This document shows, one piece after another, positions 9,454 to 21,040 of a DNA stretch of 64,000 nt. Where the stretch lies: assembly GCA_023512835.1 (NCBI GenBank), contig CM042087.1, positions 21,085,260 to 21,149,259 of the forward strand, given 5' to 3'. This DNA comes from Taxillus chinensis. Lineage: Eukaryota; Streptophyta; Magnoliopsida; Santalales; Loranthaceae. The notes beneath the pieces were generated by a model. That model was not told the origin of the DNA and searched no databases. It worked only from the letters and a program-made list of their open reading frames with translations. Numbering within the stretch: the first letter of the stretch is position 1; every line of letters starts with the position of its first letter. Both the position numbers and the translations under genes were made by a program.

Positions 9454-11155
9454 TTAATGACCCGTGTTTTGGGGCAAGGTCGGAACGAAGATCAACAATA
9501 CCCTGGGCAAACGCTTGGGTCAAAAGGTGGAAGACCCAAAGATTTGGGTCGTAGGGTCGAAGACCGAGGGTCGAAGTTCGAAGGTTTGAGGGTCGAAAGT
9601 TAGATCTTCGAGACAGATCTTCGAGGCCACGTTTCCAGCGAGCCTTTGAGGGAGTGTTTCTACGAGTCTTCGTGGCTTGGTTGTTAGAGAGTGTTATGAG
9701 CTCAAGTGGGAGCGTGTAGAGGCTGCGTGTGACAATGGCCATGTTCGGATTGTGGGTATTTTGTCCTGTGTGGAAGCGGAGTGGTTAGTTCATATTTTAT
9801 TTATCAAAACTATGTCGTTTTGATGGTGTGTTTCATTTATCAAAACTACGTCGTTTTGATGGTGTGATTTCATTTATCAAAACTACGTCGTTTTGATGGT
9901 GGGATTTCATTTATCAAAACTACGTCATTTTGATAAGTGAGGTCTATATAAAGAGGAGCTCTCTTTATTTTAGGTTTAGGGTTTTTGTTGTCAGCCGCCG
10001 CAGCTGTCGCAGAGAGAGAGAGAGAGGGAGATTGAGAGAGAGAGCTCCAGTTCGTGGTTGTGGTTGTCATTCCCGTGGTTGGACGGCGTTAGGCGTGGAG
10101 GCAAGAGTGTGGAGGATCTTTGAGGTAGGGGTTCTGTCTTCTTGTACTTGATTCGGGGTTAGGCCTTGTGGTGAATGAACCGTTGGATATCGTCCTTGTT
10201 ATCATACTATTTATATGTAAATTCATATAGGTGTGATCTCCTATATGAATGTTGGCCTTCAATGGCGTTTGGTGTGATTCAGACATTGAGTAGGCCAGTG
10301 CATGTTAAATGTTCGATAAAATGCATGTGTGAATCTGTTTGTGTGACAATGCCCGTATGTGTTTGATAATATGCATTAAGGCTAGAATTGTGAGTTGGGG
10401 AAAGGTGTGCATGCCAAGTGTTTGTTTTTATGCCTGAATGGCTGGGTTTGTATACTTGTGAATGTATGCCCGCTAAGTGTTTGGTGTTATGCCTGAGTTG
10501 CTTTGTGTCTTGTCTTGTGAAACTCCGGTGGTGGAAGCCTGGGACTGTCTTGTGAAACCCGGTGGTTGTGGAAGCCCGGGACTGTTTTGTGAAACTCGGT
10601 GGCTGTGGAAGCCCAGGATTGTTTTGTGAAACCCGGTGGTTGTGGAAGCCGGGATTTGCTCTTGAAACCCGGTGGTCGTGGAAGCCCGGGACTGCTCATG
10701 TGTTAGCTTGTGTGGCTGTTTGAAATATTTGTTTTTCTTGTTGGCTTACCATTATATTGGTTGAAATAATTGTATCACGACACCGCACTTGTACACACGG
10801 CTTGTAGACGCTAGAGCATGGGATGGGTTGGGGAGACATGATCCCTACCGAGTTGTGGTTGCTCACCCCTCCTACCGTGTTTGTTTTCTTCACAGGACCT
10901 ACAGCGTTAGTGGGAACACCAAGATGGAAGACTTTCTCGCCTTGTGGCTTTACTCCTTTTGTTATTTGAGTGTTTTGTCAAATGTTATGTTGAGACTATT
11001 GTAACTCCAATTGGAGATGATGTAATGGATTTTGGAACTTAATAAAGATAAGTGGTTCGCCTTATGTGTTGGATTTTGTACATCTTCCCTTGCCCACCGG
11101 GTGGGTAAAGGGAGTCACGAACCGGTTTCCTCGGGTTGGAAATCCGGGCGTGACA
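9454..11155 (+). repeat. 3' LTR of element C
   Basis: 1702 bp, closely matching the 5' LTR. Four palindromes lie at 9803-9824, 9839-9860, 9876-9897 and 9913-9934. It also has the TATA box TATATAAA (about 9945), a GA repeat (10011-10027), donor GAG|GTAGGGG (10125), a hairpin (10221-10250), a minisatellite (10519-10692, about five units against three in the 5' LTR), acceptor CACAG (10895) and AATAAA (about 11040). The first two bases are damaged. Unit number in the minisatellite differs between the two LTRs of one element. Confidence 0.92.
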
Positions 11156-11622
11156 ATGGTTGTTGCAGTGGTGTTTCCGTGGGTGGACGGCGTTTGGCGT
11201 GGAGGTTAAGGCGTGAAGGAATCGTTGAGGTAGGGGTTCTGTCTCCTTGTACCTAATCTGGGGTTAGACCCCATGATGAATGAACTATTGGATATCGTTA
11301 TTGTTGTTATATTATTTATATATAAATTCATATAGGTGTGACCTCTATATGAATGTTGGCCTTCAATGGCGTCTTAGTGTGATTACGACGTTGAGTGAGC
11401 AAAGGCATGTTAAATGTTCGATAAAATGCCTGTGTGAATATGTTTGTGTGAATATGCCTAGTACGTGTTTGATAATATGCCGGTATGGCTGGATTTGTGA
11501 GTTTGTAAAGGTGTGCATGCTAAATGTTTGGTTTTATGCCCGAGTGGCTAGGTTTGTGCATTGGTGAATGTGTGCCTACTAAGTGTTTGGTTTTATGCCC
11601 AGTGGCTATCCAGACTATGTTT

Positions 11623-11872
11623 GTGAAACCCGTTGGTCGGTGGAAGCTCGGGACTGTTTTGTGAAACCCGGTGGCCGCGAAGCCCGGGACTGTTTTGTGA
11701 AACCTGGTGGCTATGGAAGCCCGGGACTGCTCTTGGAACCCAATGGCTGTGGAAGCTTGGGACTGTTCTTGGAACCCGGTGGCTGTGGAAGCCCGGAACT
11801 GTTCTTGGAACCCGGTGGCTGTGGAAGCCCGGGATCGTTCTTGGAACCAGGGTGTGGAAGCTTGGGACTATT
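11623..11872 (+). repeat. CCCGGG minisatellite in LTR B
   Basis: Six to seven units of ~36-37 bp with AACCCGGTGG and GGAAGCCCGGGACTG. Several units have the shorter link TTCTTGGAACCC, as in L, rather than the TTTTGTGGAACCC seen in A. Confidence 0.8.
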
Positions 11873-12373
11873 CATGTGCTACCGTGTGGCTATGGAAATG
11901 ACTCGTATTTGCCGATATGGCTTGTTAATATATCTGTTAAAATAATTGTATCACGACATTGCACTTGTACACATGGCATGTAGATGCTAGGAGCATGGGA
12001 TGGGTTGGGGAGACATATCCCTACTAAGCTATGGTTGCTCACCCCTCCTACCGTGTTGTTTTCTTTACAAGGACCTACGGGCGTTAGGTGGGAACACCAA
12101 GGTGGAAGACCCCTTTGACTTGCTTATTATTATTTGAGTTTTGTTATTTTTGTGTGAGCTTTGTAACCCTGGTGGGGAGATATTGTAATGAGGAGTTTAA
12201 TGTAACAAAAGCATGTTTGGACACGGTTATAATGTTTGAACTTAATAAATATATGATTTTGTCTCCGAATATAAAATGTGAAGTGTATGTTGTATTCTAA
12301 CCACTTTATCCAAACCTGGGGGTAAGGGAGGGTCACGTCCCGGTCTCCTCGGGTTGGAAATCCGGGCGTGACA

Positions 12374-13480
12374 CCAACGTTAAATGACCCAAAGACTCGA
12401 AACCCGTAAAACCGTAGAGTCCGTAAGAGTGCCTAAGTCAATTAACGTAACGAAAAGTAGACTCGTAGACCTCGGGGGTCGTAGAGTGGAACCACAACAA
12501 CACGTTAAGAAAATAGGACGCAGACTCATAGGTAGAAGATCGAAGAGTTAAGCCAAATGACTGACCAACTAAAATGAAATCGTAACTCAAGAGTTGTTGA
12601 GCCGTAGACTCAAGGGATACAGGTAATTTAAGGAACTAGTCGACACATCGCGACTCGAAGATCGTGAAGGCATAAAGTAATAGTCAAGGGGTGGTAGCCG
12701 TAGAGTCAAGACTTGTTGAATACGAAACTCGGATACATGAGCAAATGCGAAAGGCTATGGAAGAAATGCAAAGTCTAAGACTCGTAGAGTCAAGGTTTTC
12801 AAGGTCGAAGACTCGCAGAGTCAAGAGCCTCTTAGTCAAGCAAAATAAGCCGAGAAACCCGAAGTTCGTAGACCCGCAGCTAAGGTCGGAGACTAGCCTA
12901 TAACAATGTGGATTAGGTGCACTTCGAAGAAGTCACTCTAAGAGCCATTAGAATAGTCCGAACACTAGAGTCGCAGACTTGCAGAAGTCGCAGACTTATA
13001 GTTAATAGAGTGACACAACAGACTTAATCTAACTCAAACTCTAGCCTCGGAGACTCGAAGATATGTGAGTCGTAGACTTGCGATATCAACACCGTAAAAC
13101 CCGAAGTAAACTTCCGCAGCCTCAACAGCTCTAACCGAAACCTTCAAGTCATCAAACCCATGAGGCACCCACGTCAAGGCATACTTAGAACCCCAAGCAT
13201 ATCCACTTACGATATCTTCGACTAGGTTTGTACAAAGAAGCTTGCGCCACTCTCGAGTACCTGGAGTGCGGTTAATGCCGCATTACTGCTATCAACCACT
13301 TTCCACGGATGAACGGCCAAGATCGACCGCGCAAGTATGGACATGCAACCGCACAAAGATGGGCAACATATCTCGCAATCGAGCCGATCAACCCATCCCC
13401 TAACATCCCGCATATCTAGTGTGTCGGGAAGTCACTGTCGGATGACAACTAGGCGCACAACAATCTAAACTTAAAATATA
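12374..13480. other. degenerate GAGTC/GTAGAC-rich sequence, no gene seen
   Basis: From the end of LTR B to about 13120 the sequence is rich in variations of GTAGACTC, CGTAGAGTC and GACTCG, spaced irregularly. This suggests an old tandem array or an LTR segment of unknown family. The later part (13121-13480) has no such words. A minus-strand frame of 63 codons (13222-13413) is open but resembles nothing I recognise. I assign no function. Confidence 0.5.
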
Positions 13481-14339
13481 TATCTCTCTCACACTAAACG
13501 AAAAAAAGTGGAGTTAGTCTCTTTCTCTCGAAGTCGTGGAATACATAGAATACAAGAAAAAGGATTCTTACACACATTAAGATATAGATCTTTTGAAGAA
13601 TTCAGAAGGAGGAGTTCCAACGCTAGAGAGAGAGACTTAGAGAGAGAAAAGAACTTCCAAGTGTTGTGTGCCGCGTTGAACCAAGATCAAGATCAAATGT
13701 TGTGATCCATCATATACACTTGTTCACCCAAGATTCGCACGATTATTCAGTCTACCCTCGTTGTTGTTTTCCACAAATCAAAACTATCATGGACCATTCC
13801 TTACACAACTAAGATCTATGAACAAGGAACATTTACTATATCTTAGATTTGTCCGATACCATAACTCACATTATCACTCAAATTATTGCTGTCATATTCT
13901 CCATAAATACTTTTAGCATAGTTATCCTTAAAGTACCACATACCAAGAAACAATCTAGCTTCCAGGCACGAAGAAAAGTTTATTCACCCCCTCCCCCCGT
14001 AGACTCACTTTGGGACCTACACTATTCGATACCCGAAAAATACTGTTTCACCATCCTGAACACTCACCCAAAAACACCGCCACTCACCGAGAAACACAAT
14101 TCACTTATTTGGAACACTCACCCGAAACACTCACACGGAAACACCGTTCACTAATCCGGAACACTCACTCTAAACACCGTTCACTATCGTTTTTGCCAAT
14201 TTTATCATCTAACGGCAACCCAACAACCCCAAACACTCATAACCACATTTATTTCGATATACTCCCCAACACACGTCTTAAAGAACTCTAGATTTCAATT
14301 AATCAAAGTAAATACCACTCTTATGTATTTAAATGACAA
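13481..14339. other. AT-rich sequence without a recognised gene
   Basis: It contains a GAGAGAGAGAC run (13626-13650) and, at 14080-14180, repeated words CACTCACC and AACACTCACC spaced ~30 bp apart. It may be the U5 side of the minus-strand LTR that ends at 14927, since that LTR should extend to the left of 14460, but I cannot find its TGTCA-type end. Confidence 0.4.
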
Positions 14340-14927
14340 GATGCAACCCAAAATTGGGTTTTCCCCCAAATCTTAAGGTTCACCCCCAAATTCCATGGTT
14401 CCACCAAAGTTAAACATGCTAAGCCTACTATGAATCATATAGAGAGTTAGAATCACCTACCTCGGAATGATTCTTCGCTGCTCTACGTGCTCCAATCGCC
14501 CCGAATCACCAAGGTCAAGCTCCTCCTCCAAGCTCTCACCCTCTCTCTCTCTCTCTCTCTCTCTCGTCAAGCACATACACACCAAGAAATAAAGGATAAG
14601 TGGTTTCTTCATTATTTATACCGCCGCCAATAATTGACCTCCTACCAATAATTGACCTTCAAGGTCACGAACCCAAATTGAGCCACCACTGCCAAAGCTC
14701 GAAATGACGAGCACAACACTATTCTGATATTATCACACTCAAATGACCGTTCAAAAGCAATGTCAACCAATAACCCCGGAAAGTCAAAAATCGGCCACTG
14801 GGCCCCGACCTTGAATTGGGCCCAAGTGCTATCAAAATGCTCACATCGACGGCCACATTATTGTCCAAATAGTTACATTCCCATAGAATGGCTATCTCTC
14901 AAAACTACCCAAATGCGGGCCTTTACA
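14340..14927 (-). repeat. 3' LTR fragment of gypsy remnant K
   Basis: Read on the minus strand it starts TGTAAAGGCCCGC at 14927, next to a purine tract. It carries a TATA-like TATAAATAATG (about 14612-14622), a GA repeat (14540-14567) and GAG|GTAGGTG, a donor-like site (14457-14466). This is the same order as in the other gypsy LTRs. Its left end is not identifiable, so the coordinates are a minimum. Confidence 0.65.
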
Positions 14928-15534
14928 TCCTCCTCCTAAAAGACTTTTGGTCCCCTAAAAAATGTAGGGGTCAAATAACAAAGATAAAGTCACATTCAAA
15001 CTCAACAAATCATTGCAAAATCCAAACACAAAGTCCCCACCGACTCAAAACTCACAAACATGCCACCCACATGTCACCCATCACATGGATGTACCATAGC
15101 TTATAGCTCACAACAAGCCGAAATATAAACAAATAATCCCACGAGAAACCCACATATCATATATAACCACATAGACCACATATATCCTATATATTCCACA
15201 CCACAAAGCGTCATATCACATATGACTTACACCACATATCACATAACACCACATATCACATATCTGAAACAAATCAAAACACAAAATAATGCCATATCTC
15301 ATAAATGCAAAATCCACATCCCATATGGTTAACACAAATCCACATATCTCATATGTGCAACACACAAACCCGCAAAGCCCAAAAGCCCAAGTTTTCAACA
15401 TAGTTTCAAAACACCGTATATCACATATGCACAATGCCACATATATATACCCAACCATACAGAATAATAAAACAAAAAACACACATAATAAGCATACATA
15501 CACATACCATATAAGGTCTCGCCACCTTCCTCCT
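14928..15534 (-). other. 3' untranslated region of gypsy remnant K
   Basis: Between the tract TCCTCCTCCTAAAAGAC (14928-14944, a polypurine tract when read on the minus strand) and the pol stop. It is AT-rich with many short repeats of CACATATCACATATG type (15150-15450). No gene is supported. Confidence 0.6.
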
Positions 15535-17364
15535 TCAAGATTGTTCGTCCCCGAACAACTCGGGTAATGCTCCCACATCTTTGCCTCGCGTTCCCATGTT
15601 TCCTCCTCCACGCCATGACGTCTCCTCAAGACACGAACCAAAGGGATAGTTTGCCTCGCAAAAGCCTCCCGTCGTCCAACACCCGAACGGGAACCTCAAT
15701 AACAGAGATATCATCGCAATATCTAGATCACCCCAATCAATCACATGAGCCGGGTCTGGATGATATTTCCACAACTGGATACGTGGGAACACACTCGTGC
15801 ACCCCCGCTTCAATCATGGCGAAGAGCCAACTGATATGCCACATGGCCAATCTAGTCCAGTATCATAAAAGGCCAATAAATCTCTGATAGCTTGGAACCC
15901 TTTCCAAACCGTCGATGTCCTTTCCTCGGGGACACTGAGGAATACATGATCACCCACCAAAACTCTAAGGTCTCCGCCCGATCCGCATAGGATTTCTACC
16001 TACTGGCAATCAATAAATGCTAACGAATCATTTTCACCTCTTAGTGGCCTCCGGACCAGTTCGTGGTCCCAATAGAGCGGCCTCACACACCTCGCCGAAC
16101 ACAATGGAGACCGACAAGGCCTCCATACAACGCCGCAAATGGTGCCATCCCAATGGACGCCCGATACGTTGTTGTAGGCAAACTCCACCAATGGTAAAGC
16201 AGTGGCCCATGAACCCCCAAAATCCAACACATATGCTTGCAAGCATATCCTCCAAGGTCTCAATCGTCCCTTCGCACCGACCATCCGTCTCGCATGATGA
16301 AAAGATATACTCAAGTTCAACTTTGTCCCCAAAGCCTCTCGCAAACCCGCCCAAAGGCGGGATTAAATCTCGCATCCCTATCTCGATACAATAGACGAGG
16401 GCACCCCGCGTAACCTAACGATCTCGCCGATATATAACCGGCTCAAAGCTCCAATGGGATCCCGCTCCCCGATACCAGAAAAGAGTCATTTAGTCACCGA
16501 TCCATAATAACCCAAATCATGTCCTTCCTCCCCGAGGTGAGTGAAAGTCTTGTCACAAAAATCCATAGTAATGTGGTCCCATTTCCACTTTGCCACCGCT
16601 AAGGGCTACAATGTACTCGCGGATGTCGGGGCGCTCCGCCTTTACCTTGCGTGTGTAAGGCATGTAAACAAACTCGCTACATCCCTCTTCATCCCTCTTC
16701 ATCCCAAAGCCACAAAAATGTCTCTCGAAGAGAATGGTACTAGGGATGGCAATGGGGCAGGTTATGCCGAGTACCCGCCCGCCCCTCTCCCTACTGGGAC
16801 GGGTTTGGGATAACTCGAATTGGGCTCGAGGCGGGTTTGGGACGGGTATCTCCAACTGTTAGGATTGGTGCAGGGCCAGAGCGGATAACCCGCCCCAAAC
16901 CCATATATATATATATATATATAAGGTAAAATACGGTTTAACAGTATTTGGCCCCGACCCAACCCTAATGGGACGGTTTCGGGTCACTAATCGGGTTCGG
17001 GTCCGGTTTGGGATAATAATTTTCCAAATGGGACTGGTTCGTAGATAGGTGACCCGTCCCAAACCCGCCTCGTTGCTATCCCTAAATGGTACATCTTAGT
17101 GCCTCCCGGATTAACAACAACCCGGAGTGATGGAACTCCCCATCATATCCCTACGCAAAGGAGACGCCATAATCGTACGTCCTCAAAGGTCAACTCATTC
17201 TCAAGACCCTCGGCCTAATCTCCCGCTAGCCCCCCTCACTAGTATCCGTGCATGGAGTACCTCACACCAATATCCCCCAATTGTCCATCTCGGACTCGCC
17301 AATACAACTCGAGCACCACAACAATAGGACTCAAAATCATTCCTCTCTCGTGCGTACAGGCCGG
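15535..17364 (-). pseudogene. gypsy pol (integrase part) of remnant K
   Basis: Read on the minus strand from 17364 down. The segment before the hAT insertion corresponds to the RNase H-integrase link and zinc-binding region. At 16540-16620 it reads WKWDHITMDF-like; 16000-16344 has the core (GTKL..S..F.., [26 protein letters not shown]); and 15535-15813 has LWKYHPDPAHVIDWGDLDI and the tail FGDEQS. Many stops and shifts. The integrase would join element DNA to the chromosome. This copy is dead. Confidence 0.82.
16741..17084. mobile_element. short non-autonomous hAT element with 8-bp TSD
   Basis: 344 bp with terminal inverted repeats TAGGGATGGCAA (16741) and TTGCTATCCCTA (to 17084, one mismatch). 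It is flanked by exact 8-bp duplications AATGGTAC (16733-16740 and 17085-17092). An 8-bp duplication with TAGGGATGGCAA-like ends fits the hAT superfamily. The inside has no coding capacity: it is GGGT/ACCC-rich with a central (TA)n run (16906-16922). It inserted into gypsy remnant K. Confidence 0.88.
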
Positions 17365-18115
17365 TGCCGGATCAAGCCTTAATTTCGATGATGCGGATAA
17401 AACCCTATGTAATTTGATTTGAGACATTGCATGTTTATTCTTAAGTTGTTGCAAAGAGATATGATCCTAATCCTGGATATCCACTCATGAGAAAAAGCTA
17501 AGGACAGATATATAATCCTGATCTCGGATCATTGAAAGATTGCCAAACACTTTGTAAATAACCAAGTCTACATCTCATACGTAATAAGGATCATTCATGT
17601 GGACTAAACATTTAAAGCTATGGACTATGAAGGAATTGTCAACAGCTTTAATGGACTAAGTCAAAAGATACTAATAAGAATCCTAGTCTACATCTAGCAT
17701 GGAGTAAGAGAAAGTTATCACGGAATAAAAGCTAAGTCTTCCACTCAAGTGGACTATGGACAAGAAAACATGGCAAGGAATCCGAGTCTTTTATATACGC
17801 GGAGTAAGGAATGACTTGAGTGGAATATGGACCCAAGTCCTTTATTTGCACGGAGTATAGAAAATAGATGGGGAGTAAGGAATCCAGCCTTTTACTCATG
17901 GGAGTACGGACGCTACTGACATGGAGTAAGTCATTCACCTTTTACCTCATGCGAGTAAGGAACTCATATGGAGTAAGGATCTGAGCTCATTAACACGAAT
18001 AAGTGTTAATTTTCGTGATTGATTATATCTCTAATGAGATAAGTGTTGGGCCAAAGAGATGAGCAAGAGTTTTCAATAGAACCTATTCACTCCCTCTCTA
18101 GGCTCAAATGGAATA
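17365..18115 (+). repeat. 5' LTR of copia element J (shortened)
   Basis: Starts TGCCGGATCAAGCC, matching TGTTGGATCAAGCCC of the 3' LTR. It contains a run of CGGAGTAAGGA-type words (17570-17980) and ends near 18115, before the primer site. At ~750 bp it is about half the 3' LTR, having lost much of the region after the repeats. The TG end has TGCC in place of TGTT. Confidence 0.85.
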
Positions 18116-18120
18116 ATAAG

Positions 18121-18136
18121 TGGTATCGAGAGCAAG
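18121..18136 (+). promoter_or_regulatory. primer binding site, element J
   Basis: TGGTATCGAGAGCAAG closely resembles the initiator-Met tRNA complement TGGTATCAGAGC used by many plant copia elements. Confidence 0.8.
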
Positions 18137-18199
18137 TTCTACCCGCCAAAGTAGAGATCCTACTTCCTTTCTCTATCTCAACAAAGGCCAAAGAAAGTA

Positions 18200-19800
18200 G
18201 CATGCTATTCAATGCTTGTTTTAAGTCCAGAGGTGCAGAAGAGCCCTCCCAACCAAAGCAAAGAAATAAAAATGTCGATCCGAGCACAGTGCTCCACCCA
18301 TGTCCCGCCGCTTCCTCAACAACCGAGTTTTGGTTTCACTCACCAAATCGCCAAAAGTACACTCCGAGCTTTTTCCCAAGAAAGCTCACATGAGAATGTT
18401 CATGATATGTCATGATCATCTCATGTGGCCCCGTCTTCATCGGAGCTACCTATTCCAGAGAATCTGAGGAAGAGAGTGAAAAGGCCAAAGACTTATGTCG
18501 AGCTCACCAATGAGGAAAGAGTCTGCAGATGCAAGTGAAAAGGCTCGGCATATGTGACGTCGTGTTTGGACGCCGAAGATTTCACTGACGTCTCAGTGGC
18601 TGCACGACAACAAGCTGTCTGGGGACAAACTAACAATCCTCTACTAGGGAAGTCAGTCCCAAATCTTAACCGTTATCTCGTGTCTCTCGCACAGAATTTT
18701 GAGAGCTTCAATCATAAACCCGCTAATCCCTCGAAAGTATCTATCGGAGATTCGACAAGCTCATTCTTTAGCCGAAAACGTCAATGAGCACTACACTTAA
18801 TTCCACATCAATGACAAGTTTTTTCGCTTCTCGCGCATTGCTACTACTCCAAGCAGCTCGATGCAAGCGGAAGAATCTGCGTATGCTCCTCGAAGAACTA
18901 TATGGAGAGCTAGCGACTCATGAGGTCAGGCACAAATACTCGACTAAGACGAGAAAATAGCTGAAAAAGAAATGAGGTAGCTTTTAAAGCTAAGGAATGT
19001 CTAAGCATAAAGTGGATGACGATATCTAAGAGTCGTGAACCTCGACTTGGACGTTAAAGAAGAAATAGCTCTTCCGGTCAAATCCTTCGAGCGATTCCCG
19101 TGAAAAGCAAAAGGATCCAAGAGGCCCTCATCATCATCCGTAAGGAAGGAGCGATCGGAGTCAAGTTCCCAAGAATACTACAACGTGGGAAACCCGGTCA
19201 CCGGGCCAAGGATTGTAAATCCAAATCAAAGATGGGTCGATAAAAGTGACAAGGTTAAAACCCTAACGCTCCACCTTAGATAGCAACAATAAGACAAGAG
19301 AGAAGGCGTTCACGCCAAGTACGCCAACGGTTTGAAGAAGAGGAGGAATCCTCTCCATGATGAGCCAACCACAAAGCCGAATGTCTCCCTCATGGCAACA
19401 CCGAGGTACCTTCTATCTTTGAGCTCATCCCAAATTAGAATCGCCATCGCCGAACGTGATCAGGAAAAGAACGAGAGACTAATAATTACTCAATTATACA
19501 AAGAGATGGACTGTCAAGCTAAACGTCTCGAATTTTCCGTTACAAGACTGAAAAAGACGTAGCCGACTTTAGAGTAAAGAGGCTTGGTATCACGACCTAA
19601 GAGCAAAAATCATTTGCTAAATACCAACCTAAATATGGCCTAACAGAATTTGAAAAGACTCAAGAATGAACTTGAAAAGGAAAAGGAAATAAATCGTACG
19701 GCTAAAATTGGGGGAAATAGCTTACGTTTAGAACCGATCCCATGACATCCGATCTTAACAATGAAGGGAAGGTCATCACAGCTAAAGCCGAAATTGTAGC
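18200..19800 (+). pseudogene. gag and gag-pol linker of copia J (broken)
   Basis: 18550-18790 reads SCLDAEDFTDVS and a capsid-like C-terminus. Around 19170-19215 the frame gives GKPGHRAKDC, a CCHC zinc knuckle with its first cysteines mutated. From 19325 comes the acidic, coiled-coil-like linker typical of SIRE elements (SLSSSQIRIAIAERDQEKNE, then Lys/Glu-rich heptads to about 19690). Stops and shifts throughout. It would have encoded the RNA-binding shell protein. Confidence 0.75.
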
Positions 19801-20149
19801 ACATAGAAAGAAATGAAAGGTAAACGCCGCGTATCTAGGCCAAGAGCGCGTCACCCATTCGCAAAGGATTAGGCCATAGGGAATAGAGTAGAAAACTTAT
19901 AAAACCTAAGAAACCAATATCCCTTTGCTTGTGCTCCGCATCGTAGTGTCCGTTCCATCCGAGAAATATGCCATTATCACTATGAGTGTTTGAGTCTATC
20001 TCGATGTGCTTTGTGATCAAGTTTATTTTATTAAAGATCAATTCATCAAAAAGGGTTTTTCGAGCAAATCGGAATCTAAATCTCAAAGGAGTAACTTCCA
20101 AGAAAACCCAAATAAAAAGAACCGACACTAACAAAGCAAAAGTCAACTT

Positions 20150-21040
20150 GAAAGCTAAAGTTCCTAACAAAGCAAAATCCGTAACCCGTCGACAATGTTG
20201 TTGTTTCCCTAACCGCCCAAAACAAGTTTGGGCACCAAAAGGTAAACAATTGTCTTGGCAGGAGCATCTCTCGAATGCACACGACCACTGAAGTTAAAGA
20301 TCAATCGCAGCAAGTGGATCCTCGATAGTAGATGCTCGGACATATGACGAGTGATGGCCGTCGTAGAAGAAGTTGCCGACAAACGAGCTCCATCCGTATT
20401 ATATGGTGACAACAAGAAAAGTAAGACTGCAGGGGTATGGCACTTTAACCAATGGTTGGGTATCAATTACTAAGGTTGCACTAGTCGAAGGTTTGAAGCA
20501 TAATCACGAGTGTCGTCAATTTATATGACAAAGGAGTCACTGTTTCCTTTATGTCCAACACTCCGCACAATTAGGTGGAAAACTTATCCGCAGATATTAA
20601 GTTATCCGGATTAAAAGATGAGGACATATATTCAAAGGGTCTTAAGAATAATTTTTTGACTCGTATGCTTCCTCACTAAAGCATCGATAAGAAAGCTGGC
20701 TATGGCACAAGCGCCGTGCTCATTTAAATTTTAAAACTTTGTCTAAACTAGCATCGCTTGACTTGGTAAATGATCTCCAAACATAAATACCGTAGACTCT
20801 CTCTCGTCGAGAATACCAACTCGGCATGTGATCAAGCATAACTTTTAAGAGCAAATCAGTGATTCAATATTGCTCGTCGCGACTTCTTCATATGGACCTC
20901 TTGGTCCCATTTCAATTGCTTCTCTTGCTGGTGTGAGATATACTCTGTGGTTATCATGACTTTCACCGTATACATGGGTGATGTTCCAAGTCAAGGATCA
21001 AACCTTTGAACATCTTGTAGATCTCTTCAACTCTGGATAA
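20150..21040 (+). pseudogene. copia J pol, protease to integrase N-terminus (broken)
   Basis: PKQVWAPKG (about 20225) precedes WILDS-CSGHMTSD (20315-20352), the DSG-type region where copia protease sits. The pre-integrase block HKRRAHLNFKTLSKLASLDL follows (20706-20765) with the His residues of the HHCC zinc motif. The integrase core begins at 20880-21030 (GPISIASLAGVRYTLW, then TWVMF-VKDQTFEHLVDLF). It stops at the unidentified insertion. In-frame stops occur at several points. Confidence 0.8.

Larger units (their letters stand above)
2872..11155 (+). mobile_element. Ty3-gypsy element C (Tekay/Del-like), two LTRs, inactivated
   Basis: An 8.3-kb element with a 5' LTR (2872-4527), a primer site, gag and pol remnants, a polypurine tract and a 3' LTR (9454-11155). 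The flanks GTGGT (2867-2871) and ATGGT (11156-11160) are a 5-bp target duplication with one mismatch, and LTR B resumes on both sides. Coding regions have many stops and shifts, and ~600 bp of RNase H/integrase is missing near 8275. Both LTRs carry four palindromes and a U3 start different from A, L and G. Confidence 0.93.
2287..12373 (+). repeat. LTR B, split by elements A and C
   Basis: LTR B consists of 2287-2871 and 11156-12373 (about 1.8 kb when joined), with element C between and element A at its left edge. The left piece starts CCGTATTTTGGG after the TGACC target site, and holds CACGTG-containing repeats and a 22-bp palindrome (2690-2711, with a diverged copy at about 2729-2750). The right piece holds a donor-like GAG|GTAGGG (11230), a hairpin (11326-11354, one arm a base shorter), a CCCGGG minisatellite (11623-11872), an acceptor-like CAAG (12071) and AATAAA near 12245. 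It ends GGGCGTGACA. No primer site follows, so it is a 3' or solo LTR. Confidence 0.85.

Noticed and set aside
12691..12903. Charged 70-codon frame with a coiled-coil look
   Set aside because: It arises from the GTAGACTC/GAGTC-rich repetitive sequence. No gene context.
13222..13413. Minus-strand 63-codon frame with Cys residues (CEICCPSLCGC)
   Set aside because: It is isolated, short and in degenerate sequence, without any recognised domain.
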